64,000 bases of DNA from CAKRPJ01 sp934376955. GTDB lineage: Bacteria; Bacillota; Clostridia; Lachnospirales; Lachnospiraceae. Both the position numbers and the translations under genes were made by a program. Where the stretch lies: positions 1 through 64,000 of the forward strand of contig CAKRPJ010000002.1 in NCBI GenBank assembly GCA_934376955.1, in the 5' to 3' direction. Below are positions 23,484 to 31,607 of the stretch, in pieces. The first letter of the stretch is position 1, and every line of letters begins with the position of its first letter. The notes beneath the pieces are model-generated. The model was not told the DNA's origin, searched no databases, and worked only from the letters and a program-made list of their open reading frames with translations.

Positions 23484-25895
23484 ATGGCACAGTATAACCA
23501 CACTGCCATTGAAAAAAAGTGGCGTGAGAATTGGGAGAAAGACCCGATCAATGTTAATGATGGAAAAAAAGAGAAATATTATTGTCTGGATATGTTCCCG
23601 TATCCGTCCGGAAGCGGTCTTCATGTAGGCCATTGGAGAGGCTACGTTATCTCTGATGTCTGGAGCCGTTATCAGTTATTAAAGGGAAAGTATGTAATCC
23701 ATCCCATGGGTTGGGATGCCTTCGGTCTTCCGGCTGAGAACTATGCAATCAAGATGGGAGTCCATCCTTCAAAATCAACAGCAGAGAACATTGCCAATAT
23801 CAAACGACAGATGAATGAGATCGCTGCAATCTATGACTGGGATATGGAAGTCAATACGACAGATCCTGCCTTTTATAAATGGACACAGTGGATCTTTGTC
23901 CAGATGTTCAAGAAGGGTCTTGCGTATGAGAAGGAATTCCCGATCAACTGGTGCCCGTCCTGTAAGACGGGTCTGGCCAATGAGGAGGTTGTAAACGGCT
24001 GCTGTGAGCGCTGCGGAACACAGGTTACAAAGAAGAATCTTCGTCAGTGGATGCTTAAGATCACCGCTTACGCAGATCGTCTCTTAAACGATCTCGATAA
24101 GCTGGATTGGCCGGAAAAGGTCAAAAAGATGCAGTCTGAGTGGATCGGAAAATCTTATGGTGCTGAGGTGGATTTCCCGGTAGAGGGTCGTGATGAGAAG
24201 ATCACGGTATACACCACCAGACCGGATACGCTTCACGGCGCAACCTTTATGGTGCTTGCACCGGAGCATAAGCTTGCCAAGAGCCTTGCTACAGATGAAA
24301 CAAGAGAGGCAGTAGAAAAGTATATCTTTGATTCCTCCATGAAGTCCAACGTAGATCGTCTTCAGGACAAGGAAAAGACCGGCGTATTTACGGGAAGCTA
24401 TGCGATCAACCCGTTAAACGGCGCAAAGGTTCCGATCTGGCTGTCTGACTATGTACTGGCGGATTACGGTACCGGAGCGATCATGTGTGTTCCGGCCCAT
24501 GATGACCGTGACTTTGAGTTTGCAAGAAAATTCAACATTCCGATCATTCAGGTCATTGCGAAGGACGGAAAAGAAATTGAAAACATGACTGAGGCCTATA
24601 CAGAGGCCAGCGGCACCATGATCAATTCCGGAGAGTGGAATGGAATGGAATCTGCAGTCCTTAAGAAGGAAGCCCCGATCATCATCGAAAAAATGGGTAT
24701 CGGCAAAAAGACAGTAAATTATAAACTTCGTGACTGGGTATTCTCCCGTCAGCGTTATTGGGGAGAGCCGATCCCGATCATCCACTGTCCGAAATGCGGA
24801 AATGTACCGGTTCCGGAGGATCAGCTTCCGCTTACCTTGCCGGAGGTAGAGAGCTATCAGCCGACCGGCACCGGAGAGTCTCCGTTGGCGGATATTGACT
24901 GGTGGGTAAACACGACATGCCCGTGCTGCGGCGCACCGGCAAAGCGTGAGACAAATACGATGCCTCAGTGGGCAGGCTCCTCCTGGTACTTCCTCAGATA
25001 TGTCGATAATAAGAATAATGAAGCTCTTGTTTCCAGAGAAAAAGCAGACAAATATCTTCCGGTAGATATGTATATCGGTGGTGTTGAACATGCAGTGCTG
25101 CATCTTCTGTACTCCAGATTCTATACAAAATTCTTATGCGACATCGGCGTGATCGACTTTGACGAGCCCTTTAAAAAACTTTTCAATCAGGGAATGATCA
25201 CCGGTAAGAACGGCATCAAGATGAGTAAGTCCAAGGGAAATGTCGTTTCCCCGGATGATCTTGTAAGAGATTACGGCTGCGACGCATTAAGAATGTATGA
25301 GCTCTTTGTGGGACCGCCGGAGCTGGATGCGGAGTGGGATGACAGAGGAATCGAGGGCGTTGCAAGATTCCTGAACCGTTTCTACAATCTTGTAATGGAA
25401 AACAAGGATAAGGATATCAAGGCAACTCCTGAAATGATCAAGCTTCGTCATAAGCTGGTTTATGATATTGAAACAAGATTTAATCAGTTCAGCCTGAACA
25501 CAGTCGTATCCGGATTTATGGAGTACAACAATAAGCTGATCGACCTCGCCAAGAAGCAGGGCGGTATCGATAAGGATACCCTCAGAACCTTTGTTACCCT
25601 TATTGCACCGTTTACACCGCACCTCGGAGAAGAACTCTGGAGAGAGCTTGGCGGTACAGACAGTGTATTCCATTCAACATGGCCGGAGTGTGATGAGGAG
25701 GCCATGAAGGATGACGAGATCGAGATCGCCGTACAGATCAATGGTAAAACAAAGAGTGTTATCATGGTTCCTGCCGATATCACAAAAGAAGCTGCTATCG
25801 CAGCCGGAAAAGAAGCCGTGCAGAGCAAGCTTACCGGTACGATCATAAAGGAGATCTATGTTCCGGGCAAGATCGTAAACATTGTAGCAAAATAG
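23484..25895 (+). CDS. leuS: Leucine-tRNA ligase
   Basis: An 803-residue class I synthetase. The HIGH-equivalent HVGH is at 47-50, the zinc finger with CPSCKTG and CCERCG near 150-180, the CP1 editing domain about 215-410, and KMSKS at about 579-583. A C-terminal anticodon-binding region and the flexible tail complete it. The ATG 23484 has GGAGG 8 nt away. Its stop codon TAG abuts a 133-bp mobile element, and the last bases of leuS are part of the probable target duplication. Confidence 0.97.
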   Translation: MAQYNHTAIEKKWRENWEKDPINVNDGKKEKYYCLDMFPYPSGSGLHVGHWRGYVISDVWSRYQLLKGKYVIHPMGWDAFGLPAENYAIKMGVHPSKSTAENIANIKRQMNEIAAIYDWDMEVNTTDPAFYKWTQWIFVQMFKKGLAYEKEFPINWCPSCKTGLANEEVVNGCCERCGTQVTKKNLRQWMLKITAYADRLLNDLDKLDWPEKVKKMQSEWIGKSYGAEVDFPVEGRDEKITVYTTRPDTLHGATFMVLAPEHKLAKSLATDETREAVEKYIFDSSMKSNVDRLQDKEKTGVFTGSYAINPLNGAKVPIWLSDYVLADYGTGAIMCVPAHDDRDFEFARKFNIPIIQVIAKDGKEIENMTEAYTEASGTMINSGEWNGMESAVLKKEAPIIIEKMGIGKKTVNYKLRDWVFSRQRYWGEPIPIIHCPKCGNVPVPEDQLPLTLPEVESYQPTGTGESPLADIDWWVNTTCPCCGAPAKRETNTMPQWAGSSWYFLRYVDNKNNEALVSREKADKYLPVDMYIGGVEHAVLHLLYSRFYTKFLCDIGVIDFDEPFKKLFNQGMITGKNGIKMSKSKGNVVSPDDLVRDYGCDALRMYELFVGPPELDAEWDDRGIEGVARFLNRFYNLVMENKDKDIKATPEMIKLRHKLVYDIETRFNQFSLNTVVSGFMEYNNKLIDLAKKQGGIDKDTLRTFVTLIAPFTPHLGEELWRELGGTDSVFHSTWPECDEEAMKDDEIEIAVQINGKTKSVIMVPADITKEAAIAAGKEAVQSKLTGTIIKEIYVPGKIVNIVAK

Positions 25896-26028
25896 GTAAT
25901 TGTTCAGTAGGTCTGCGCACTTGCTGCGCTGACCGTAAGAAAACATAAGCTGGAAGGCAAAAATCCCATCGGCGCAGCCGATTTGGAATGGATTTTTGCT
26001 TGTAACTATGAAGGTACTGAATAGTTAC
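25896..26028 (+). mobile_element. 133-bp MITE with GTAAC ends, copy 1
   Basis: Begins GTAATTGTTCAGTAGG and ends GGTACTGAATAGTTAC, so the ends form inverted repeats (GTAAC-T-R-TTCAGTA). It matches the reverse complement of 45763-45895 at 132 of 133 positions. The flanks are CAAAATAG and CAAAATAA, a likely 8-bp target duplication with one change that includes the leuS stop codon. The interior forms hairpins, including CAAAAATCC with GGATTTTTG. GTAA ends with 8-bp duplications are typical of the IS66 family; the element has no coding capacity. Confidence 0.85.
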
Positions 26029-26065
26029 CAAAATAAAATTAATTATCTTAACGCAGATAGAACGT

Positions 26066-26110
26066 GGACTGCAGGATATCGGGACGGATTTTTCCCTTAT
26101 CCTGCAGTCC
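26066..26110. other. Strong hairpin between MITE and the RpiR gene
   Basis: A 13-bp perfect stem, GGACTGCAGGATA against TATCCTGCAGTCC, with a 19-nt loop holding GGATTTTTCCC. No T run follows on the plus strand, so ordinary termination is doubtful. No gene is seen in 25896-26198. Confidence 0.6.
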
Positions 26111-26135
26111 CTGTGCATTATGTCAAAAAAGAGGT

Positions 26136-26164
26136 GGACTTTTTCGGCAAATTATGTTTATAAT
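26136..26164 (+). promoter_or_regulatory. Possible promoter of the RpiR-type gene
   Basis: GGACTT (26136-26141), 17-nt spacer, TATAAT (26159-26164). Confidence 0.5.
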
Positions 26165-26198
26165 TATACGAAAGATTTTTTAGCAGTAGGGGGAAATT

Positions 26199-27071
26199 AT
26201 GTTTTTTCTTGAGGAGGTCCATGAAAAATATGATAAATTTAGTCCTGTCCAGAAAAGGATCGCTGATTTTATCATGAAAAATCCCGAGAAAGTCTGCTTT
26301 TGCTCGTTGAAGGAGCTGGCCGCTTATGTAGGCGTCACAGAGGTGACGATCCTGCGATTTGTAAAAAATGTCGGATCCTGCAGCTTTGTTCAGATGAAAC
26401 AGAATATGAGAGAGCACATGCAGACCAGATTCCTTGGATGGGGAACAGCAAATACGGATTCGGAAGGAGAGAGAACGGATGCGGAGCAGGAACTGCTGTT
26501 AAAGAAGTTTATTGCGAATGAGATCGGTATACTTGAAAACACATACCGGACAATATCCACAAACAGGATAGCAAAAGCGGTTTCTATTTTGAAAAAAGCG
26601 AATGTTGTGTATGTTGTCGGCCACGAGCTGGCCTCCCAAGCTTCCTCTTATCTGGCCAGAAGGCTTCTTACGATCGGTATTAAGGCGATCGATCTGGGCT
26701 GTGTGAGCCACGCCATCTATATCGATCACATGAATTATCTGGGTCCGGATGATGCAGTCATCATTTTATCTATCCCGGGCCATTTTCAGTTTGTTGTCAA
26801 TACAGTCCATTTCCTTGCCAAGAAAAAGGTACCGCATATCGTGATCACCGACAGTGAGGAGGCACCGGTGGCGGAGAAGGCAGATGCTGTGCTTACATTC
26901 GATAATACGGATCTGTTCTTCTATAATTCCATTCTTGGAATGTTTTCCGTTGCCAATATGCTCACTTACTGCACGGCGATGGAAAATCCGAAGGAGACCA
27001 ATCTGCTTCGGACAAGCCTGTCAGAAACAACAGAGGAAATAGGCGGAATATCACCGGTTATGCTCAAATAG
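26199..27071 (+). CDS. MurR/RpiR family transcriptional regulator
   Basis: A 290-residue regulator: N-terminal HTH_6 domain (about 1-75, with FSPVQKRIADFIMKNPEKV and the helix-turn-helix ELAAYVGVTEVTILRFVKNV) and a C-terminal SIS sugar-phosphate domain (about 125-255, with VVGHELASQASSYLARRL). Such regulators sense phosphosugars or amino-sugar derivatives. No sugar genes adjoin; the downstream S9 peptidase is the most likely regulated neighbour, which is inference from position only. Ribosome site GGGGGAAATT before the ATG. Confidence 0.9.
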   Translation: MFFLEEVHEKYDKFSPVQKRIADFIMKNPEKVCFCSLKELAAYVGVTEVTILRFVKNVGSCSFVQMKQNMREHMQTRFLGWGTANTDSEGERTDAEQELLLKKFIANEIGILENTYRTISTNRIAKAVSILKKANVVYVVGHELASQASSYLARRLLTIGIKAIDLGCVSHAIYIDHMNYLGPDDAVIILSIPGHFQFVVNTVHFLAKKKVPHIVITDSEEAPVAEKADAVLTFDNTDLFFYNSILGMFSVANMLTYCTAMENPKETNLLRTSLSETTEEIGGISPVMLK

Positions 27072-27076
27072 CAAAG

Positions 27077-27120
27077 AAGATTGCGGATATCCGCTTTACG
27101 GGAGGTTTGCCCGAAATCTT
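27077..27120 (+). other. Three-way-junction-like RNA element
   Basis: AAGATT (27077-27082) pairs with AATCTT (27115-27120) and encloses two hairpins, GCGGATATCCGC and GGGAGGTTTGCCC. It lies between the RpiR gene and the S9 peptidase gene and is followed by only a weak T-rich stretch; terminator or leader function is unproven. Confidence 0.45.
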
Positions 27121-27170
27121 GAAGTTGTTTAACAATTGTGTTAATAATTTGAAATATGGAGGTATACAAA

Positions 27171-29147
27171 ATGAAAAAAATTGGAATTGATGATTTTACC
27201 TGCTACAATTATCCGACCGGGATCGAAATGTCTCCGGATGGAAAGCATGGCATTATAGCGGTAGTAAATGCAAATAAGGAAGACAACCGCTATGATTCCT
27301 GTCTCTGGCTCTATCATGCAGAGAGCGGAAAGGTTACCAGACTCACGAACGGTAAAAAAGAAAGAAACTTTATCTGGCTTGATAATGAAACCATCTTATT
27401 TACCTCTGATCGTGATAAATGCTATGCCGAAAAGGTAAAAAATGGGGAAGACTGGACATGCTTCTATAAGATCTCCATTTACGGCGGCGAGGCAGAATTT
27501 GCATTTGCGATCCCGTATAAGGCTTCCAAGATGAAGCTTACAGGCTCAAAGCTGGTATTATCGATCAAATATGACTATAACAAGCCTGACTTTGCTTCTA
27601 TGGAAGAAAATGAGAAGAAGGAAGCTATGAAGGCGTGGAACGAGGAGAAGGACTACGAGGTATTTGATGAGCTTCCGTTCTGGGCAAACGGCCAGGGTAT
27701 TGTAAACAAAAAGAGAACACGTCTTGCTGTCTACGATATGGAAAGCGGACAGACAAAGATCGTCAGCGAAGAATATGAGAATGTCGAAGGCTTCTGGACA
27801 GAAGGAGATAAGGTCCTCTACATCGGCAGCCTGTATACAGATAAGAAGGATGTTTACGAGGGCTTAAAGCAGTACACCATCTCTGCCGATAAGGTGGAAA
27901 CACTTGTAGAGCAGAAGGATATGACTCTCGGATATGCCTGCATCTTAAAGAACAAGGTCGTATTCTTCGGTTCCTATATGAAGGAATATGGCTTTAACGA
28001 GAACCACAAGCTGTATACGATCGAGGACGGAAAAGTAACTCTGCTCTCTGACTTTGACGACAGCACACATAACTCCATCTGCTGTGACTGCAAATTTGCA
28101 GACGGAGCCAGCTTTGCCCATGATGACAACTATATTTACTTTATCTCCACACTGAGAAAAGAGTCTGTGATCCGCAGATTCAGTGCAGACGGAAAGCTGG
28201 AAACTCTGGTGGACAGACAGGGCAGCATCCACACGATCGATCTGTGTGGCGACAAGATCTACTTCACCGGTATGCGTGATATGGGTCTTACAGAGGCATA
28301 TTGTTTTGACGGAAAAGAGGAAAAGAAGCTCACCTCCTTCAATGATGCGATCATGGCAGAGAGAAATGTACTTCCTGTTGAGGAATTTACCTTTACCTGC
28401 AAGGGACTTGAGCTGGACGGCTATGTGATCAAGCCTGCAGATTATGATCCGAATAAATCCTATCCGGGTATCCTTACGATCCACGGCGGCCCGAGAGCAA
28501 CCTTCGGCCCGACCTTCTTCCATGAGAATGAGGTATTTGCAAATGCCGGTTACTTTGTATTCTATACAAACCCGCTGGGAAGTGACGGACGTGGTAATGA
28601 TTTTGCTGATATTACCGGAAAACACGGCGGGATCGACTTCGAGTGCTGCATGGCTGTTACGGACGAGGTATTAAAGAGATATCCGCAGATCGATGAAAAG
28701 CGCCTTGGTGTTATGGGCGGAAGCTACGGCGGCTTTATGACAAACTGGGTAATCGGAAATACAACCAGATTTGCTGCTGCAGCATCCCAGAGAAGTATTT
28801 CCAACTGGATCTCAAAATGCATGACAACGGATATCGGCTACTATTTCAATATGGATCAGATCAAGTCCGATCCGTGGAACAGCCCGGAGAAAATGTGGTA
28901 TCATTCTCCGTTAAAGTACGCGAACATGGCCAAGACACCGACTCTGTTTATCCAGTCTGACGAAGATTACCGCTGCTGGATGGGAGATGCGATCCAGATG
29001 TTCTCCGCATTAAAGTATTTTGGTGTAGAAGCGAGACTCTGCCTGTTCCATGGCGAAAACCACGAGCTCTCCAGAAGCGGAAAGCCGACCCACAGAATCC
29101 GCAGAATGACCGAGATGATGAACTGGTTCGAGAAGTATCTGAAATAA
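27171..29147 (+). CDS. S9 family peptidase (prolyl oligopeptidase type)
   Basis: A 658-residue serine peptidase. The N-terminal part (to about 400) is a beta-propeller-like region (WLYHAESGKVTRLTNGKKER and similar blades) and the C-terminal alpha/beta hydrolase holds the catalytic set: Ser518 in GGSYGG, Asp599 in SDEDYR, and His631 in GENHE. It resembles acylaminoacyl-peptidase or dipeptidyl peptidase families. No signal peptide is seen, so it is probably cytosolic. ATG 27171 follows GGAGG by 8 nt; the ATG at 27156 contains that site. Confidence 0.95.
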   Translation: MKKIGIDDFTCYNYPTGIEMSPDGKHGIIAVVNANKEDNRYDSCLWLYHAESGKVTRLTNGKKERNFIWLDNETILFTSDRDKCYAEKVKNGEDWTCFYKISIYGGEAEFAFAIPYKASKMKLTGSKLVLSIKYDYNKPDFASMEENEKKEAMKAWNEEKDYEVFDELPFWANGQGIVNKKRTRLAVYDMESGQTKIVSEEYENVEGFWTEGDKVLYIGSLYTDKKDVYEGLKQYTISADKVETLVEQKDMTLGYACILKNKVVFFGSYMKEYGFNENHKLYTIEDGKVTLLSDFDDSTHNSICCDCKFADGASFAHDDNYIYFISTLRKESVIRRFSADGKLETLVDRQGSIHTIDLCGDKIYFTGMRDMGLTEAYCFDGKEEKKLTSFNDAIMAERNVLPVEEFTFTCKGLELDGYVIKPADYDPNKSYPGILTIHGGPRATFGPTFFHENEVFANAGYFVFYTNPLGSDGRGNDFADITGKHGGIDFECCMAVTDEVLKRYPQIDEKRLGVMGGSYGGFMTNWVIGNTTRFAAAASQRSISNWISKCMTTDIGYYFNMDQIKSDPWNSPEKMWYHSPLKYANMAKTPTLFIQSDEDYRCWMGDAIQMFSALKYFGVEARLCLFHGENHELSRSGKPTHRIRRMTEMMNWFEKYLK

Positions 29148-29201
29148 ACCACTCTGTTTGCGGGTAAAATGTGGCAAAACTCCGTCATTATTGATTTTGC
29201 A

Positions 29202-29230
29202 GTGACAAGATCAAAAATCTATGATATTAT
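29202..29230 (+). promoter_or_regulatory. Promoter of the L,D-transpeptidase-like gene
   Basis: GTGACA (29202-29207), 17-nt spacer, TATTAT (29225-29230). Confidence 0.6.
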
Positions 29231-29260
29231 GTTACTTATAGATTGGAGGAGATTTTGTTT

Positions 29261-30106
29261 ATGCGAAAGCGATTACATATATTACTGATGATGGTAACAG
29301 CTGCGATCCTTACGGTTTCAATGGGCGTAACCTGTTTTGCGGCACCGGAGGAAACGGCCAGAGATACCATTTATCTCGAGCCGGAAGCAAGCTGGGAGGA
29401 TGAAGTCCCGGTAGATCTTTCATGGAAGACACAGCAGGACAAGGGAAGATGGATTGATGCAATGGGAATTGCGGGAGATGCAAACAGCCTGATTGTTATC
29501 CTGAATAATATGGGAAACGGAAGCGAGCAGGAGATACCAAGGTATCAGCCGGAAAATAAGATCACTATGTCCCGAAAGCGGAAAGAAGTCGGAAACTCCA
29601 GACTCCACTACTATTCAAGAAGTACGGAAGGGCAGTGGAGCGAGGTCTTTGCTGTAAACTGCAATATCTCCGGCGGAGCCGAGGATGAAAGCTCTATCTA
29701 TGGTGTATACCGACTGGACAGTGCCTTCGGAAGTGAAAAGGATCCGGGAAGTCTTGTTCCGTATCATAAGCTCACTTCCCGTGACTATTGGGTTACAGAC
29801 ACGCAGGATGAGAATTTCGGTTCTATCTTCACAGCCCCATCGAAGGATATCAAGAAAGAAGCATATATCCGCCTTGAGGAGATGCGAGCATTTTCCAACT
29901 ATGGAATGATCCTGAAGCCGGAAGAAGACGGAGAAGCGTATCCTGCTCTCGTTGTGAATTGCCAGCAGCCCAGTGTAAAGGATAATACCTTCAGCGGTAT
30001 TCAGCTGATCCAGACCTATGTTCGGATGCTGATCCAGTCTATCGACAGTGGAACGAGGATCATGATCACAGATAATTTAGAATCCCTTGAGGAACTTGCA
30101 AACTAA
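29261..30106 (+). CDS. Secreted YkuD-like protein lacking catalytic residues
   Basis: A 281-residue exported protein (signal peptide about 1-26, ending VTCFAAP). The order of motifs fits the YkuD L,D-transpeptidase variant found in Firmicutes: NSLIVIL, VYRLDSAFGSEKDPGSLVPY, SRDYWVTDTQDENFGSIF and SNYGMILKPEEDGEAYPAL. In enzymes the last part continues with a histidine (SAIFLHC) and then GC with the nucleophile; here these read ALVVNCQQ and FSGIQLI, so both appear lost. It is probably a pseudoenzyme of the wall. ATG 29261 has GGAGGAG 9 nt away. Confidence 0.65.
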   Translation: MRKRLHILLMMVTAAILTVSMGVTCFAAPEETARDTIYLEPEASWEDEVPVDLSWKTQQDKGRWIDAMGIAGDANSLIVILNNMGNGSEQEIPRYQPENKITMSRKRKEVGNSRLHYYSRSTEGQWSEVFAVNCNISGGAEDESSIYGVYRLDSAFGSEKDPGSLVPYHKLTSRDYWVTDTQDENFGSIFTAPSKDIKKEAYIRLEEMRAFSNYGMILKPEEDGEAYPALVVNCQQPSVKDNTFSGIQLIQTYVRMLIQSIDSGTRIMITDNLESLEELAN

Positions 30107-30110
30107 GGAT

Positions 30111-30150
30111 AAAACGCAGACAGCGAAACAGGCTGTCTGCGTTTTCTTTT
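30111..30150 (+). terminator. Terminator after the YkuD-like gene
   Basis: Stem AAAACGCAGACAGC against GCTGTCTGCGTTTT, then a T-rich tail. Convergent to the minus-strand gene at 30166. Confidence 0.88.
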
Positions 30151-30165
30151 CGATAAGAAATTGAC

Positions 30166-30480
30166 CTATTTTTCTTCTGTCCTCGGAGTCTGGAATTTTT
30201 CCATAAATGACCGAATGATCTTCAATCTGCTTTTGTCCTCGGAAGTCATTCCTTCTGTCAACGCTGCAAAAAGCAGTTCTCTTTCCTCCGCCGTAAAATT
30301 TATATTTTTTTCCGAAATGCTTCTGTTTATGGAAAGAAACGTACTCATCTTTCGGTTTTCCGGAACGGTCTGCAGCTCCTTTGCGTAAGTCTGCAATAGC
30401 CGCAGCTTATCCGGAGACATATTGCGAAGCCTCGGATCCTTCATCCACATTTCTTCTGTAGGATTTGTCATATCTTTCAT
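30166..30480 (-). CDS. Unknown helical protein, second gene of a pair
   Basis: A 104-residue cytosolic protein, highly charged and predicted helical. The frame starts MKDMTNPTEEMWMKDPRLRN. I do not recognise a family. It starts 9 nt after the stop codon of the gene at 30490, with AAGGAGGT 4 nt before the ATG (a second ATG lies three codons in). The pair is therefore almost certainly one operon. Both proteins have the same texture of charged helices. Confidence 0.7.
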   Translation of the reverse strand: MKDMTNPTEEMWMKDPRLRNMSPDKLRLLQTYAKELQTVPENRKMSTFLSINRSISEKNINFTAEERELLFAALTEGMTSEDKSRLKIIRSFMEKFQTPRTEEK

Positions 30481-30489
30481 ATTACCTCC

Positions 30490-30921
30490 TTAAATCTGTC
30501 CCATGGACTGCATCATAAGCTGGATTGCTTCAAATTTGGACTGCATTTCCGGCGAGAGAAGCGAAAATAACTGGGAAGCGGTAACTCCTCCTTTCCCCGC
30601 AGAGCTTCCCGAACGCATGGTCATCATCTTGATCAACAGGTCAATAAACTCCTGCTCCTTTTGATTGGCGTATGGTTTCACAGCAGACAACATATCCGTC
30701 GGAGTGGTATGTTTTCCTTCAATCGAACAGACACTCATCATTCCTTCTCCGTTTTCCTCGAAAAATTCCATAGTGCGGACCATCTCCCGCCATTTGATAA
30801 ATAGTGATGCCGTGCGCTGCCGGGAAATGTCCATGTAGGGAATGGCAGCTTTCATCATCTGCAGGTGATGGTCTCCGACTGCGTAATCGAGATCCGTGAG
30901 CTTTAATTCCTTTTCATTCAT
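30490..30921 (-). CDS. Unknown helical protein, first gene of a pair
   Basis: A 143-residue protein. ATG 30921 is chosen because AAGGAGG is 7 nt away; longer frames start upstream without a ribosome site. The sequence has helices such as LTDLDYAVGDHHLQMMKAAI, two serine-glycine stretches near SGSSAGKGG, and C-terminal helix LSPEMQSKFEAIQLMMQSMG. It has no membrane segment or signal peptide. No family is recognised, and function cannot be inferred from the downstream gene. Confidence 0.7.
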   Translation of the reverse strand: MNEKELKLTDLDYAVGDHHLQMMKAAIPYMDISRQRTASLFIKWREMVRTMEFFEENGEGMMSVCSIEGKHTTPTDMLSAVKPYANQKEQEFIDLLIKMMTMRSGSSAGKGGVTASQLFSLLSPEMQSKFEAIQLMMQSMGQI

Positions 30922-31051
30922 CTGCATGCCTCCTTTTACTGCTGAAAATATATGCGATAAATGGGTAAAACATGCCTGAGCAAAGCTTGATTCTATCTGC
31001 ACATGTCCGGTGTTTTCCGAATACTATGAAAGAGACAGGAGGAATACATCT

Positions 31052-31303
31052 ATGTCAAACCGATTGATTATAGAAGGAAACAGTGTTTACGAGATCGATG
31101 AAGAATGCGAAACAGAGAGAAAAAAGGCAACAGGAGAAGGCTGCGGAGAACAAAAGACGAAACATCGGGAACATAATGAGAGGCTACCCTTTAATTTATC
31201 TCAGTCGCGAGGACGCCCACCTCCGACTAAGATAAATACTCCGCGAGGATGCGCAGTGATTCATATAAGGCAGACTAACAATCTGCCTTCCGTCTTGCGG
31301 TGA
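31052..31303 (+). CDS. Small hypothetical protein with repeat-derived C-terminus
   Basis: An 83-residue frame starting MSNRLIIEGNSVYEIDEEC, with AGGAGG 9 nt before the ATG. The first 40 or so residues are acidic then lysine-rich and look genuine; from about residue 48 the sequence is a readthrough of the palindromic repeat at 31195 and the DNA beyond. The original protein was probably shorter or had a different end. A second small frame at 31889 also starts MSNR. Function unknown. Confidence 0.5.
   Translation: MSNRLIIEGNSVYEIDEECETERKKATGEGCGEQKTKHREHNERLPFNLSQSRGRPPPTKINTPRGCAVIHIRQTNNLPSVLR
31195..31262. repeat. Palindromic repeat, short form, with shared flank
   Basis: TTTATCTCAGTCG and CCGACTAAGATAAA form the ends (31195-31236), followed by CTCCGCGAGGATGCGCAGTG and ATTC, a flank shared with the copy at 33555. 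It runs into the 3' part of a small gene. Confidence 0.75.
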
Positions 31304-31396
31304 AAGTCCGTAACCGATGAGCAGTAGCGAAACGGAGCTTGTAAACACAGGGCAAAACCGTTATACTATCCATATAAGGAAAGGACGGTGGAAAGG

Positions 31397-31588
31397 ATGG
31401 AAGAAATGAACAGTCCAGAAACAATTAAAATTTGCGTCGAAGAATTTTCACGCATACAAGGATGGATGGAACTGGCAGAAAAAGAATCTGCTCTTTACGA
31501 ATCTATGAAGACGAGATACAGAGACCTTAAGGTTATCTTGTCAGCACTGGGCGTAAATGTAACAGAACTTGACATTATCAAAGAATAG
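31397..31588 (+). CDS. Small helical hypothetical protein
   Basis: A 63-residue frame beginning MEEMNSPETIKICVEEFSRI. The first half is an amphipathic helix and the rest (SALYESMKTRYRDLKVILSA) suits a short coiled coil. Several starts are possible: GTG 31388, ATG 31397 and ATG 31406, since GGAAAGGA is close to the first two. I do not recognise the family. It lies next to the hairpin cluster, in repeat-rich DNA, and may be mobile-element cargo. Confidence 0.45.
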   Translation: MEEMNSPETIKICVEEFSRIQGWMELAEKESALYESMKTRYRDLKVILSALGVNVTELDIIKE

Positions 31589-31607
31589 TACGCACTTTAA
31601 CCGAATC

